DNA from: JAPOXR01 sp965219635
Lineage (GTDB): Bacteria > Pseudomonadota > Alphaproteobacteria > Rhodobacterales > Rhodobacteraceae
Reading direction: 5' to 3'
DNA length: 64,000 nt
Assembly: GCA_965219635.1 (NCBI GenBank)
Contig: OZ244783.1
Coordinates: 1,860,001-1,924,000 of the forward strand
The notes beneath the pieces were generated by a model, which saw only the letters and a list, made by a program, of their open reading frames with translations, had not been told where the DNA came from and did no database searches. Below are positions 1 to 7,253 of this stretch, in pieces; within the stretch, counting starts at the first letter, position 1; each line of letters starts with the position of its first letter. The position numbers and the translations under genes are program-made.

Positions 1-1418
1 TCGTCCCGGTTCTGAACAAGATCGACTTGCCCGCTGCGGAACCCGAACCGGTGCTTCACCAAATCGAGGAGCTCATCGGCATTGATGCCACGGAAGCCGT
101 GCATGTCTCCGCCAAGACCGGGGAAGGTATCGGTGACGTACTGGAAGCAATCGTAAATCGTTTGCCTGCGCCTTCAGGTGACGCCGGGGGCAAGCTCAAG
201 GCGCTACTGGTCGATAGCTGGTACGACGCATATCTGGGTGTGGTTGTCCTTGTCAGAGTGTTCGACGGTGTGCTTCGCAAGGGCGACAGAATCAGATTGC
301 TATCCACGGATGCAGCCTACTCGGTTGACCGGGTCGGCGTGTTCAAGCCCTCGATGACCGAAACCGGCCGGCTTGATGCGGGAGAAATCGGGTATCTGAC
401 CGCATCGATCAAGCGGGTTCAGGACACGCGCGTCGGCGATACGGTTACTCATGAGCGCGGAGGATGTGCGGAGGCCATTGCCGGGCTCAAGCCCAGCCAG
501 CCAGTGGTATTCTGCGGACTGTTCCCATCCGACAATGACGATTACGAGAACCTTCGGGATGCGATTGACAAGATCTCGCTAAACGATGCCTCCTTCAGTA
601 CCGAACCGGAAGTATCTGCTGCACTTGGTTTTGGATTCAGATGCGGCTTTCTGGGATTGCTGCATATGGAGGTAATCCGGGAGAGGCTTGAAAGGGAGCA
701 TGGGTTGGACCTCATCGCCACTGCTCCATCCGTCATCTACAGGGTCCACGGCAAGGATGGCAGCAGCACGGAACTCTACAATCCGGCAGACCTGCCTGAC
801 CCAATGACGATCGACAGAATTGAAGAACCCAGAATTGATGCGACAATCTTCGTTCCGGACAAGTATCTGGGCGATGTTCTCAAACTTTGCCACGATCGCA
901 GAGGAATCCAGAAGGAACTGGCATTCACGGGGCGCAGGGTCATGGTCTCCTATGACTTGCCACTGAACGAGGTTGTGTTCGACTTCTATGACCGGCTCAA
1001 GTCAGTAACGAGAGGCTATGCTTCCTTCGATTATGCGATTTCCGAGTATCGAACCGGGAACCTCGTCAAGATGCAAATCCTGGTCAATGGAGACCCCGTA
1101 GACGCCCTTTCGATAATGGTACACCGCGACAAGGCAGAATACCGCGGCCGAACAATGTGCGAGCGTCTCAAGGACCTAATACCGCGGCACCTGTTCAAGA
1201 TCCCGATTCAGGCTGCGATCGGGGGCCGGATCGTGGCGCGTGAAACCATTCCTGCGCTTCGCAAGGATGTCACGGCAAAATGCTACGGCGGAGATGTAAC
1301 AAGAAAGAAGAAACTTCTGGAAAAGCAGAAAGCGGGCAAGAAACGCATGCGTCAGGTCGGCAGGGTGGAGATTCCGCATCAGGCATTTGCTACCGTTCTC
1401 AAGCTTGATCCGAACTGA
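1..1418 (+). CDS. lepA: Elongation factor 4 (LepA), 5' end outside window
   Basis: Ribosome-associated translational GTPase (EF4), thought to act on stalled or mistranslocated ribosomes. The reading frame is open from base 3, and its first visible codons give the guanine-specificity motif NKID (15-26). The Walker A and G2/G3 motifs and the true start therefore lie upstream of the window. Then come domain II, an EF-G-like domain III with the segment GFGFRCGFLGLLHMEV, and the EF4-specific C-terminal domain with its lysine-rich stretch (KKKLLEKQKAGKKRMRQVG, about 1300-1365). The stop TGA is followed directly by the ATG of the next gene, which suggests cotranscription. The ending VLKLDPN is typical of full-length EF4, so the 3' end looks intact. 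Confidence 0.97.
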   Translation, partial: VPVLNKIDLPAAEPEPVLHQIEELIGIDATEAVHVSAKTGEGIGDVLEAIVNRLPAPSGDAGGKLKALLVDSWYDAYLGVVVLVRVFDGVLRKGDRIRLLSTDAAYSVDRVGVFKPSMTETGRLDAGEIGYLTASIKRVQDTRVGDTVTHERGGCAEAIAGLKPSQPVVFCGLFPSDNDDYENLRDAIDKISLNDASFSTEPEVSAALGFGFRCGFLGLLHMEVIRERLEREHGLDLIATAPSVIYRVHGKDGSSTELYNPADLPDPMTIDRIEEPRIDATIFVPDKYLGDVLKLCHDRRGIQKELAFTGRRVMVSYDLPLNEVVFDFYDRLKSVTRGYASFDYAISEYRTGNLVKMQILVNGDPVDALSIMVHRDKAEYRGRTMCERLKDLIPRHLFKIPIQAAIGGRIVARETIPALRKDVTAKCYGGDVTRKKKLLEKQKAGKKRMRQVGRVEIPHQAFATVLKLDPN

Positions 1419-1922
1419 ATGCCCTTGAGACCGACGCGCAATGGAGGCAAGAGTTTGGAACCGATCTTCACGCTGACACCATCACCAGTTCGCCGTCATC
1501 TTGGCACCGGCATGATGCTCTTTCTTGGCGCCGTGCTGCTCTACATTGCGGTCGGCAGTTCGACCAATTCCAGCTTCAGCTTTCTGCTATTTGCCGCCCT
1601 TGGGGTTGCCGTGTTTCTGATAACCTGGAGAATTCACACCTCGACCGCCAACGCGCTGGTGCTCAGCAAGGATGGCATTCACTCCACAGACGGGACGCTT
1701 GTGGCGGAAGTCAGCAACATAACCAGGATCGAACAGGGAGTCTTTGCCTTCAAGCCGTCGAACGGCTTTACCATCATCCTGACGGAACCAATGGCAGCCG
1801 CCTGGTATCCCGGACTGTGGTGGCGCTTCGGACGGCGAGTGGGAGTGGGTGGCGTAACGCCGCGCGCTCAGGGCAAGCTCATGGCCGAGCACATTTTAGT
1901 GCAAATGAAGAAACGGGACTGA
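1419..1922 (+). CDS. Small membrane protein of unknown function
   Basis: 167 residues; I recognise no named family. The ATG follows the lepA stop with no gap, so translation may be coupled. After about 30 polar residues there are two hydrophobic segments (about residues 31-48 and 52-68) separated by a short SSTNSS loop. The remaining ~95 residues are soluble, beginning around RIHTSTANALVLSKDGI, and look like a small beta-rich cytoplasmic domain. This suggests an inner-membrane hairpin anchor with a cytosolic tail. An internal Met-Met (residues 31-32) is an alternative start that would drop the N-terminal tail. The placement behind lepA is the only context; function is not inferred. Confidence 0.75.
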   Translation: MPLRPTRNGGKSLEPIFTLTPSPVRRHLGTGMMLFLGAVLLYIAVGSSTNSSFSFLLFAALGVAVFLITWRIHTSTANALVLSKDGIHSTDGTLVAEVSNITRIEQGVFAFKPSNGFTIILTEPMAAAWYPGLWWRFGRRVGVGGVTPRAQGKLMAEHILVQMKKRD

Positions 1923-1986
1923 CCAAGCGCCCGGAACCGGCCACCCTGAAGCGGCTGCGCCGGCAATGTACGATATGGCGTGCCGT

Positions 1987-3399
1987 TCAGATTCCCTTGG
2001 ACTTGTAGCTGGTCACAACCTTCTCAATCGCAACAAGATAGGCGGCTGTCCTCAGATCATCGACATCATTGCGCGCATGCCAGACTTCGCGCATTGACTG
2101 GTACGCAAGCCTCATGGTGTCATCCAATCCGGACCGGACCAGTTCAACCTCTCCAGCTCCCTTGCGATACCGCTCCACAAACCTGTCTGAAAGCTTGACC
2201 GGGATTTGCGCTTCGCCAAACAACCGGTTCAACTCCTCGACCAGAAGCTGACTCTGCGCCTCTTCCTTACGCCGCTGCATGCGGCCAAATCTGATGTGGC
2301 TGAGATTCTTGACCCACTCGAAATACGAGACCGTGACGCCACCGGCATTGGCGTAGGTATCCGGAATGATTACCGTTCCCTTGTTTCTCAATATTTCATC
2401 GGCTTCAAAGGTCACAGGACCATTTGCGGCTTCAATGATCAGCGGGGCCTTGATCCTCTCCGCATTCTTCTCGGTGATCACCCCTTCAACGGCTGCGGGA
2501 ACCAATATGTCGCAATCCTCTTCCAATACGGCGAGACCATCTTCGACATACGTACCGGCTCTGCACCCTGCCAACCCACCCTGTTCCGAAATGTGATTCC
2601 GGACTTCTTCGACATCCAGGCCATCTGAATTCAACAAGGCGCCGTCGCGTTCGATAATGGCCGTGACCCGGGCACCACTCTCTTCCGAGAGGAATTTTGC
2701 AGCATGGTAGCCGACATTGCCCAAACCTTGCACGATTACCCGCTTGCCTTCGAGCGTGCCGTCCAAACGGGCCCGGTTTGTGTCCTCTGGATAGCGGAAG
2801 AACTCTTCAAGCGCATACTGGACGCCCCTGCCGGTTGCCTCAATCCGACCGGAAATACCGCCAGCGGAAAGTGGTTTGCCAGTCACACACGCCCGCGCGT
2901 TGATGTCCGTTGTCTTCATGCGGGAGTACTGGTCGGCAATCCATGCCATCTCGCGTTCACCGGTTCCCATATCCGGAGCGGGCACATTCTGACTTGGATT
3001 GATCAGATCGCGTTTGGTCAGTTCGTAGGCAAATCTACGGGTGATCTGCTCCAATTCAGGTTCACTGTAGTTGCGCGGATTGATGCACAGACCGCCTTTG
3101 GAACCGCCAAATGGCACCTCGACGAGGGCACACTTGTAGGTCATCAGCGCGGCCAATGCCTCGACCTCATCTTGGGAAACTGACTCGTCGTAACGAATGC
3201 CGCCCTTAACCGGTTCCATATGTTCGGAATGGACCGACCTGTAGCCAACGAAGGTCTCGATCCGGCCGCGAAGCCTGACCCCGAAACGTACGGTGTAGGT
3301 GCTGTTGCAAACCCTGATCTTCTCCAGGAGACCAGGAGGCATGTCGACCAGGGACGCGGCCCTCTCGTACATGCGGTTAACTGAGTCGCGAAATGACAT
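1987..3399 (-). CDS. gdhA: Glu/Leu/Phe/Val-family dehydrogenase, probably glutamate dehydrogenase
   Basis: 470 residues, the usual size for hexameric glutamate dehydrogenases, which interconvert glutamate and 2-oxoglutarate plus ammonia. Visible are PVKGGIRY (about 63-70), TYKCALVEVPFGGSKGG with the family catalytic lysine (about 87-103), NVPAPDMGTG with the conserved aspartate, and the Rossmann nucleotide-binding motif VQGLGNVGYHAA. The family also includes leucine and phenylalanine dehydrogenases, but those are shorter (about 350-370 residues), so glutamate is the best substrate guess. NAD versus NADP preference cannot be read reliably. It converges on the lepA operon with a 64-base gap, and tRNA-His lies 148 bases upstream on the same strand. 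Confidence 0.92.
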   Translation of the reverse strand: MSFRDSVNRMYERAASLVDMPPGLLEKIRVCNSTYTVRFGVRLRGRIETFVGYRSVHSEHMEPVKGGIRYDESVSQDEVEALAALMTYKCALVEVPFGGSKGGLCINPRNYSEPELEQITRRFAYELTKRDLINPSQNVPAPDMGTGEREMAWIADQYSRMKTTDINARACVTGKPLSAGGISGRIEATGRGVQYALEEFFRYPEDTNRARLDGTLEGKRVIVQGLGNVGYHAAKFLSEESGARVTAIIERDGALLNSDGLDVEEVRNHISEQGGLAGCRAGTYVEDGLAVLEEDCDILVPAAVEGVITEKNAERIKAPLIIEAANGPVTFEADEILRNKGTVIIPDTYANAGGVTVSYFEWVKNLSHIRFGRMQRRKEEAQSQLLVEELNRLFGEAQIPVKLSDRFVERYRKGAGEVELVRSGLDDTMRLAYQSMREVWHARNDVDDLRTAAYLVAIEKVVTSYKSKGI

Positions 3400-3547
3400 G
3401 AATCAGCTTCGGCCTTTGCCGAACTCCCCCTTACTGCGGGGAGTACGCTCTGCGCCAAACGCATTCCACCGCATTCGCTTCCGCCCCGATTTCCGTTCCC
3501 GGGGTTTCATCACGCGTTGGCATGAACCGACGGATGCCGGGCTTGGT

Positions 3548-3624
3548 TGGTACCGCCTCCCCGGCTCGAACGGGGGACCCCCAGATCCACAATCTGGTGC
3601 TCTAACCAACTGAGCTAAGGCGGC
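3548..3624 (-). tRNA. tRNA-His (GTG anticodon) without G-1
   Basis: Full cloverleaf on the minus strand, CCA encoded at 3548-3550. The anticodon loop TTGTGGA places GTG at 3588-3590 (complement), closed by a CCAGA/TCTGG stem. The acceptor arm is GCCGCCT with AGGCGGT, so base pair 1:72 is G:U and the discriminator base 73 is A. The genomic base before G1 is T, not G. This matches the unusual histidine tRNA described from a subgroup of Alphaproteobacteria including Caulobacter (no G-1, U72, A73), and is unlike the G-1:C73 form of most bacteria. Confidence 0.95.
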
Positions 3625-3744
3625 ACACCTTGGCAACTTATCCTACACTAGGATGATCCCGCAACCCGTTCATCCGGCCGAATGCGTATGCGAATTCTGG
3701 ATCACCTGCATTGCCGCCCCGTCCAAAAATCAGCAATGGCGGAA

Positions 3745-3773
3745 TTGACACGTTAAGTGAACTGCTGCACAAT
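3745..3773 (+). promoter_or_regulatory. Sigma-70-type promoter for the first NHLP peptide gene
   Basis: A perfect -35 box TTGACA (3745-3750) is followed after exactly 17 bases by CACAAT (3768-3773), a 4-of-6 match to the -10 consensus. Transcription would begin near 3780 and give a leader of about 65 bases before the ATG at 3847. It lies between divergent tRNA-His and the peptide gene, so it can serve only the latter. The call rests on sequence match alone. Confidence 0.5.
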
Positions 3774-3846
3774 GCGCTTAATTCTGGGGTGCGGGTTCCA
3801 TGGACAACGTGAACTCGCAAACTCATGCAAGATAAGGACGAATTCC

Positions 3847-4149
3847 ATGTCAGATTCAGCAGGTGATTTTGGGGTGGTTTGGGGAAAAGTCGTCGCCCGG
3901 TCATGGAGCGACGACGAGTTCAAGTCGAAGCTGCTTGACGATCCTCGCGATGTACTTTCGGAAGCAGGATATAGCGTGCCGGAAGGCGTAGAACTTTCGA
4001 TCAGCGACAGCGGTCCGGACAGGATGCACCTGGTCATCCCTCCGGCACCAGAAGGCTTTGACAGCGAGATTGGTGACGAGAGTCTTGAAACGATGTCTGG
4101 CGGATATTGCACCATCTGTTGTTGCATGCCGCCAAGTCAGGTCGGTTAA
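3847..4149 (+). CDS. NHLP-type RiPP precursor with core YCTICCCMPPSQVG
   Basis: 100 residues. Residues about 10-80 are homologous to the nitrile hydratase alpha-subunit C-terminal region (WGKVVARSWSDDEFKSKLL, then DPRDVLSEAGYSVPEGVELS, then MHLVIPPAPEG), the hallmark of NHLP leader peptides of ribosomally made natural products. The leader ends in a double glycine at residues 85-86 (ETMSGG), the usual cut site of C39 peptidase/ABC exporters. The predicted core is only 14 residues with four cysteines. The start is ATG 3847, preceded by AAGGA about 9 bases upstream; a longer in-frame start at 3757 has no such site. No modification, protease or export gene is adjacent; neighbours are tRNA-His and a lipoprotein gene. 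Its paralogue is at 23034. The product chemistry is unknown. Confidence 0.88.
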   Translation: MSDSAGDFGVVWGKVVARSWSDDEFKSKLLDDPRDVLSEAGYSVPEGVELSISDSGPDRMHLVIPPAPEGFDSEIGDESLETMSGGYCTICCCMPPSQVG

Positions 4150-4773
4150 CGGGATCGTTCCGCAGCAGGTAAGTTCGTCAACTTCGGTCCGGTGTAGTTC
4201 TCGGAAAGACCCAGAGCGAACGTGGACGCCCCTGTTGCCGCAATCACATATGCCGGTTATCGGCTGCATCAATTCGGACTAGGAACCGTCGCATGTCCTG
4301 CCAGTTTATGCAGCCCCGGCTGTTGGCAAGAATCTGTTCTTGGACCATGCCCAAATCCACACTGACTTCTTCGATTCAATTCGTCCGGGCTGGGTTGTTC
4401 CGATCCGGTTGTCACTGACAACCTACCCGCACAATGTCCTGCTTCCTGACAACACAACAGGATGGAGGCCTCGCATTAGTGGCGGGCCACTAACTCGATG
4501 ACCCTGTCGTCGTGATTCTTAACTGTCTCGCCAAGCCAAATTCAAAGGCAGTCGCCTTGTAACGATGCCATTGGCCACATGGCGAAGCAAATCGGCCCAA
4601 ACGATCCGCGTAAATTTGTTGGCTAGCGCCGCTGCCGTAGGCTTCTCAACCAGTTCACGGCGAGACCACCAATCCAGACCGCTCCGCAACTGCCGACCAT
4701 GGCGGATCACCGCTGTTGCACCGGGAATACGCCCTGGAACTGCTGCCCATGTTGGAGATGCTCCCTCTTTACC
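4150..4773. other. Non-coding gap, 624 bases
   Basis: No convincing gene. Open frames on both strands are short, lack ribosome sites and show no recognisable family. I looked for a degraded peptide-maturation gene or a second precursor here because of the neighbouring NHLP gene and saw none. It separates the convergent NHLP and lipoprotein genes and shows no clear hairpin with a T-run. Confidence 0.6.
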
Positions 4774-5670
4774 TCAATTTTGCTGCGGTCTGGAGCCAGC
4801 AATCATACCGAAATACTTTGGATCGGAACTATCGTCTGTATACAGCCCTGAAACTGCTGCTGCGTCTTCGCCGTGGAAGTTGCCGTATATGTTTGCGTCA
4901 ACACCTACGACAGCGTCTATTCGCGCACCTCCCATTTCGGAGTATTTTAGTGTCAGATTTTCACCAGTGAATGTACCGTCGGCAATATCAACCACGATGT
5001 CGCCTGAAATTGAGCTCGATGTGTGTGCCTGAGTTCCAGTTGTGCCGTCCAGTTTTCCTGTACCATCATCAAAATTTACATTCATCGAAAAGCTTCCCAT
5101 GTCGACACTGGTGTCATCAGTCTTACCGAAATAGTTTCTTCCAGTGTATACGAACTCTCCGCTTGGCTTACCTGACATAACGGCGCCACCAGCCTCATAC
5201 GCTCCAACTTGATTTATATAGAGATATAGAGTGTATGCTTGGCCAGTCTTGTCAAAAAAGTACTCGCCTTCCGTTGTCACCACCCCCCCAGCAGCCTCAA
5301 TGTCAAAATTGACGTAACTGCCATAGCCATCATTCGTCTTGACTGCGGAATTGGGACCATACTCTGCATTCACTGACGCAATCGCTTGGTCCTGGGTAAG
5401 AACAACTTCACTGTCCTCTTCCAAGTCTTCCTCGGTCAATGCTTCCAAAGCGGCAACAACATCCCCGATATTTCGTCCCATCACATTGGAAACATACGTT
5501 TCGCCACCATCTCTAATCCGAAAATTCGCAATACCCGACCCATCGGCAAAAGTCTCCAATACGTCTCCGTTGATTGGTGGTGAGCTTGTGGTACTGGCCG
5601 TGTTGTTGCCGCCACCGCATGCCGCGACCAGCGCCAATCCTGGAATCAGAAGAATGGCATTCTTGTTCAT
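4774..5670 (-). CDS. Surface lipoprotein with TbpB-like beta-barrel domain
   Basis: 298 residues from the ATG at 5670, which has GGGGAG eight bases upstream; a Met five codons earlier lacks one. A lipoprotein signal peptide ends in the lipobox LVAAC with the lipidated cysteine at residue 18, followed by a flexible GGGNNTASTTSSPP linker. The C-terminal half shows the alternating pattern of transferrin-binding-protein-B/Slam-type surface lipoproteins: a TFTGENLTLKYS strand, then ANIYGNFHGEDAAAVSGLY resembling the ...GxFFGPxAxExGG... strand pair, and a closing FGMIAGSR. Some relatives bind iron proteins or haem, but no ligand can be deduced. No Slam or TonB-dependent receptor gene is beside it. 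Hypothetical neighbours give no operon context. Confidence 0.72.
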   Translation of the reverse strand: MNKNAILLIPGLALVAACGGGNNTASTTSSPPINGDVLETFADGSGIANFRIRDGGETYVSNVMGRNIGDVVAALEALTEEDLEEDSEVVLTQDQAIASVNAEYGPNSAVKTNDGYGSYVNFDIEAAGGVVTTEGEYFFDKTGQAYTLYLYINQVGAYEAGGAVMSGKPSGEFVYTGRNYFGKTDDTSVDMGSFSMNVNFDDGTGKLDGTTGTQAHTSSSISGDIVVDIADGTFTGENLTLKYSEMGGARIDAVVGVDANIYGNFHGEDAAAVSGLYTDDSSDPKYFGMIAGSRPQQN

Positions 5671-6026
5671 TTTGGCTCCCCGCACTTCAATTTGCCGAAT
5701 TTCCTCTTCGCACTAATTCGCCGAAGGCTGCTACGCAATGATAAACGACATGACGAGGTTCATTTTGGGTCCCTCGGATAGGGCGTCACGCCACATGAGT
5801 TCGGATTGCCAGTTGAACCGACAATTCACGAACCGACATCCGTTCAATGACATGCTGGAGCTGATGGTCTGCATCTTGCCGTAGACTCCGGATAGACCAC
5901 CGCACTCGAATCGCTGGAGCGCCGCTGGTTACCTGCCTTATTGCCGACCGGCCAATTGCCTGCCAATCAAGGCCTGCACGAGCGTTTTTCGATCGTAACA
6001 GTTGCAACCAGCAACCGGTTCGAGTT
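5671..6026. other. Non-coding gap, 356 bases
   Basis: Upstream region of the lipoprotein gene (minus strand). It contains a tiny frame of ten codons at 5731-5763 (minus) that has a GAGGGA ribosome-site-like stretch. This echoes the GGGGAGCCAAA-ATG-AAC context of the lipoprotein start and may be a decayed duplicate of that start. Nothing else is supportable. Confidence 0.5.
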
Positions 6027-6488
6027 CTACCCAGCACTGGCGCGCAACGTTTCCCATGAACTGGCATCGAGGTGCGCCTGATTGCGGTCGGCCGCATTCC
6101 TGGCGAACTTGATCAGTAGCTTCTTGCGCCGCGCTGCCGGAAGGCGATTCTCCACTCCCATCCGGACAAGTTCCGCGTCGTGACGATCCGCAAAGATCAA
6201 GCCAGTGTCCTCCGGCAGGAGATCATACGGAAACTGCCTGTCAACTGCCCAGAAGAACCGGTCACACCATTCCAGATAGCCATGCCACTTTGCATCCGAC
6301 ATGTAGTCAAGCCTTGATGACTTGCACTCTACCACCCAGATCTCGGCTTTGGGGCCAATTCCCATTACATCTACGCGAAGCCCCGATACGGGAGAGAATT
6401 CGTCCAGTGTTGCGAAGTCGTAACTTCTTCTCAGGTGGCGTTGCACGCCGCGCGCAAGCAGCCGCCCAGGCTGGATCATGGACTCCAT
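6027..6488 (-). CDS. mmcB: MmcB family DNA repair-associated protein
   Basis: 153 residues from the ATG at 6488 (a second ATG lies three codons in). The sequence matches the small alphaproteobacterial MmcB family (COG5321), implicated with ImuA/ImuB and DnaE2 in damage-induced mutagenesis in Caulobacter. It has a restriction-endonuclease-like fold: a core aspartate in LRVDVMGIG, then the E-x-K of WVVECKSS (the PD-(D/E)XK-type signature), followed by DYMSDAKWHGYLEWCDRFFW, and a C-terminal ARRKKLLIKFARNAA helix. Longer upstream starts run into the adjacent intergenic region and have no family support. It is divergent from fthC. No LexA-type operator could be confirmed by eye. Confidence 0.82.
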   Translation of the reverse strand: MESMIQPGRLLARGVQRHLRRSYDFATLDEFSPVSGLRVDVMGIGPKAEIWVVECKSSRLDYMSDAKWHGYLEWCDRFFWAVDRQFPYDLLPEDTGLIFADRHDAELVRMGVENRLPAARRKKLLIKFARNAADRNQAHLDASSWETLRASAG

Positions 6489-6504
6489 GCAGCAATTATG
6501 GATT

Positions 6505-6650
6505 ATTTCGCCCGTTTGGCAATCGCCAGGAGCAGAACACGGAGTCGATTGTGATCCCACGCCTCAAGAAACCAACCTGCTCCCTGAAGCGCCAAGATCG
6601 CTTAATCAGCGGCAGCCAGCTCCGGACCTGCCACATTCCGGTATTGTCCG
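6505..6650 (+). ncRNA. ssrS: Candidate 6S RNA locus upstream of fthC
   Basis: The 163-base gap between mmcB and fthC is the right size and place for 6S RNA, which sits directly upstream of the 5-formyl-THF cyclo-ligase gene in many proteobacteria. Long-range pairing is visible: TGGCA (6517-6521) with TGCCA (6629-6633), and GGAGC (6529-6533) with GCTCC (6619-6623). This encloses a roughly 85-base middle, the layout of a long rod with internal loops. A competing inner pairing, GGAGCAG (6529-6535) with CTGCTCC, is also possible. The ends are approximate. The call is mainly positional; no covariance search was possible. Confidence 0.35.
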
Positions 6651-6651
6651 A

Positions 6652-7233
6652 ATGAGGTCCAATCTCCCCGAACTCAAACGTTGTGCCAGGAAACAGGCAA
6701 TGGCAGCGCGCGCGAATGCCGCCAACGCAAACAGTGAGGAATCTGCAAACGATCATCTTCGGCAAGCGCTTGACGGCTTGTCCGGGCAGAAGATTGTCTC
6801 GGGCTACTTGCCAATCGGAAGCGAAATCAGCCCGCTACCGGCCTTGACCGGATGTGTTGCTGCCAGCACCGTCGTCTGTGTTCCGGTTGTCGACAAACCA
6901 AGCCACCCTCTCAAGTTCCGGCACTGGACTCCAGAGGCATCGCTGATCCGTGCCGAGCATGGCATCCAGATTCCAGCCAGCGGTGACTGGCTGCAGCCAC
7001 GCGTGCTTGTTGTTCCACTACTTGCCTACGACAACAGGGGATACCGCCTTGGCTATGGCGGTGGCTATTACGACAGAACTCTGGAATTCCTGAGAAGGTC
7101 AAGTGGTGCTACGGCAATCGGGTTCGCCTACTCGGCTCAAAAACTCCACAAGGTTCCGGCAGAAGCATTTGATCAGCGGTTGGACATGGTGGTAACCGAA
7201 CTGGGTGTGCAACATTTCCGGGCGCAGTCCTGA
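6652..7233 (+). CDS. fthC: 5-formyltetrahydrofolate cyclo-ligase
   Basis: 193 residues from ATG 6652. It converts 5-formyl-THF to 5,10-methenyl-THF using ATP. The N-terminal LPELKRCARKQAMAARA helix is the substrate/ATP-binding R-x-x-R-x-R-type segment. VSGYLPIGSEISPLP is the usual second motif, and RLGYGGGYYDRTL is the diagnostic glycine-tyrosine phosphate-binding loop. The open frame extends upstream into the putative 6S RNA region, but that part has no family similarity, so the internal ATG is chosen. A YmdB-like gene follows after 20 bases, an arrangement common in Alphaproteobacteria. Confidence 0.93.
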   Translation: MRSNLPELKRCARKQAMAARANAANANSEESANDHLRQALDGLSGQKIVSGYLPIGSEISPLPALTGCVAASTVVCVPVVDKPSHPLKFRHWTPEASLIRAEHGIQIPASGDWLQPRVLVVPLLAYDNRGYRLGYGGGYYDRTLEFLRRSSGATAIGFAYSAQKLHKVPAEAFDQRLDMVVTELGVQHFRAQS

Positions 7234-7253
7234 TCGCAGCAATTGGGTAAGAG

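Noticed and set aside
3757..3846. Upstream extension of the first NHLP gene to 3757
   Set aside because: The extension overlaps the predicted promoter, lacks a ribosome site and has no leader similarity. ATG 3847 gives a leader equal in length to the paralogue.
5731..5763. Ten-codon frame (MNLVMSFIIA) with a GAGGGA site upstream of the lipoprotein gene
   Set aside because: Could be a leader peptide, but there is no attenuator structure. It more likely reflects a decayed copy of the lipoprotein start region.
5786..6097. Arg-rich 103-codon minus-strand frame overlapping the 3' end of mmcB
   Set aside because: It overlaps a recognised gene in another frame and has the Arg-rich composition typical of shadow frames in GC-rich DNA.
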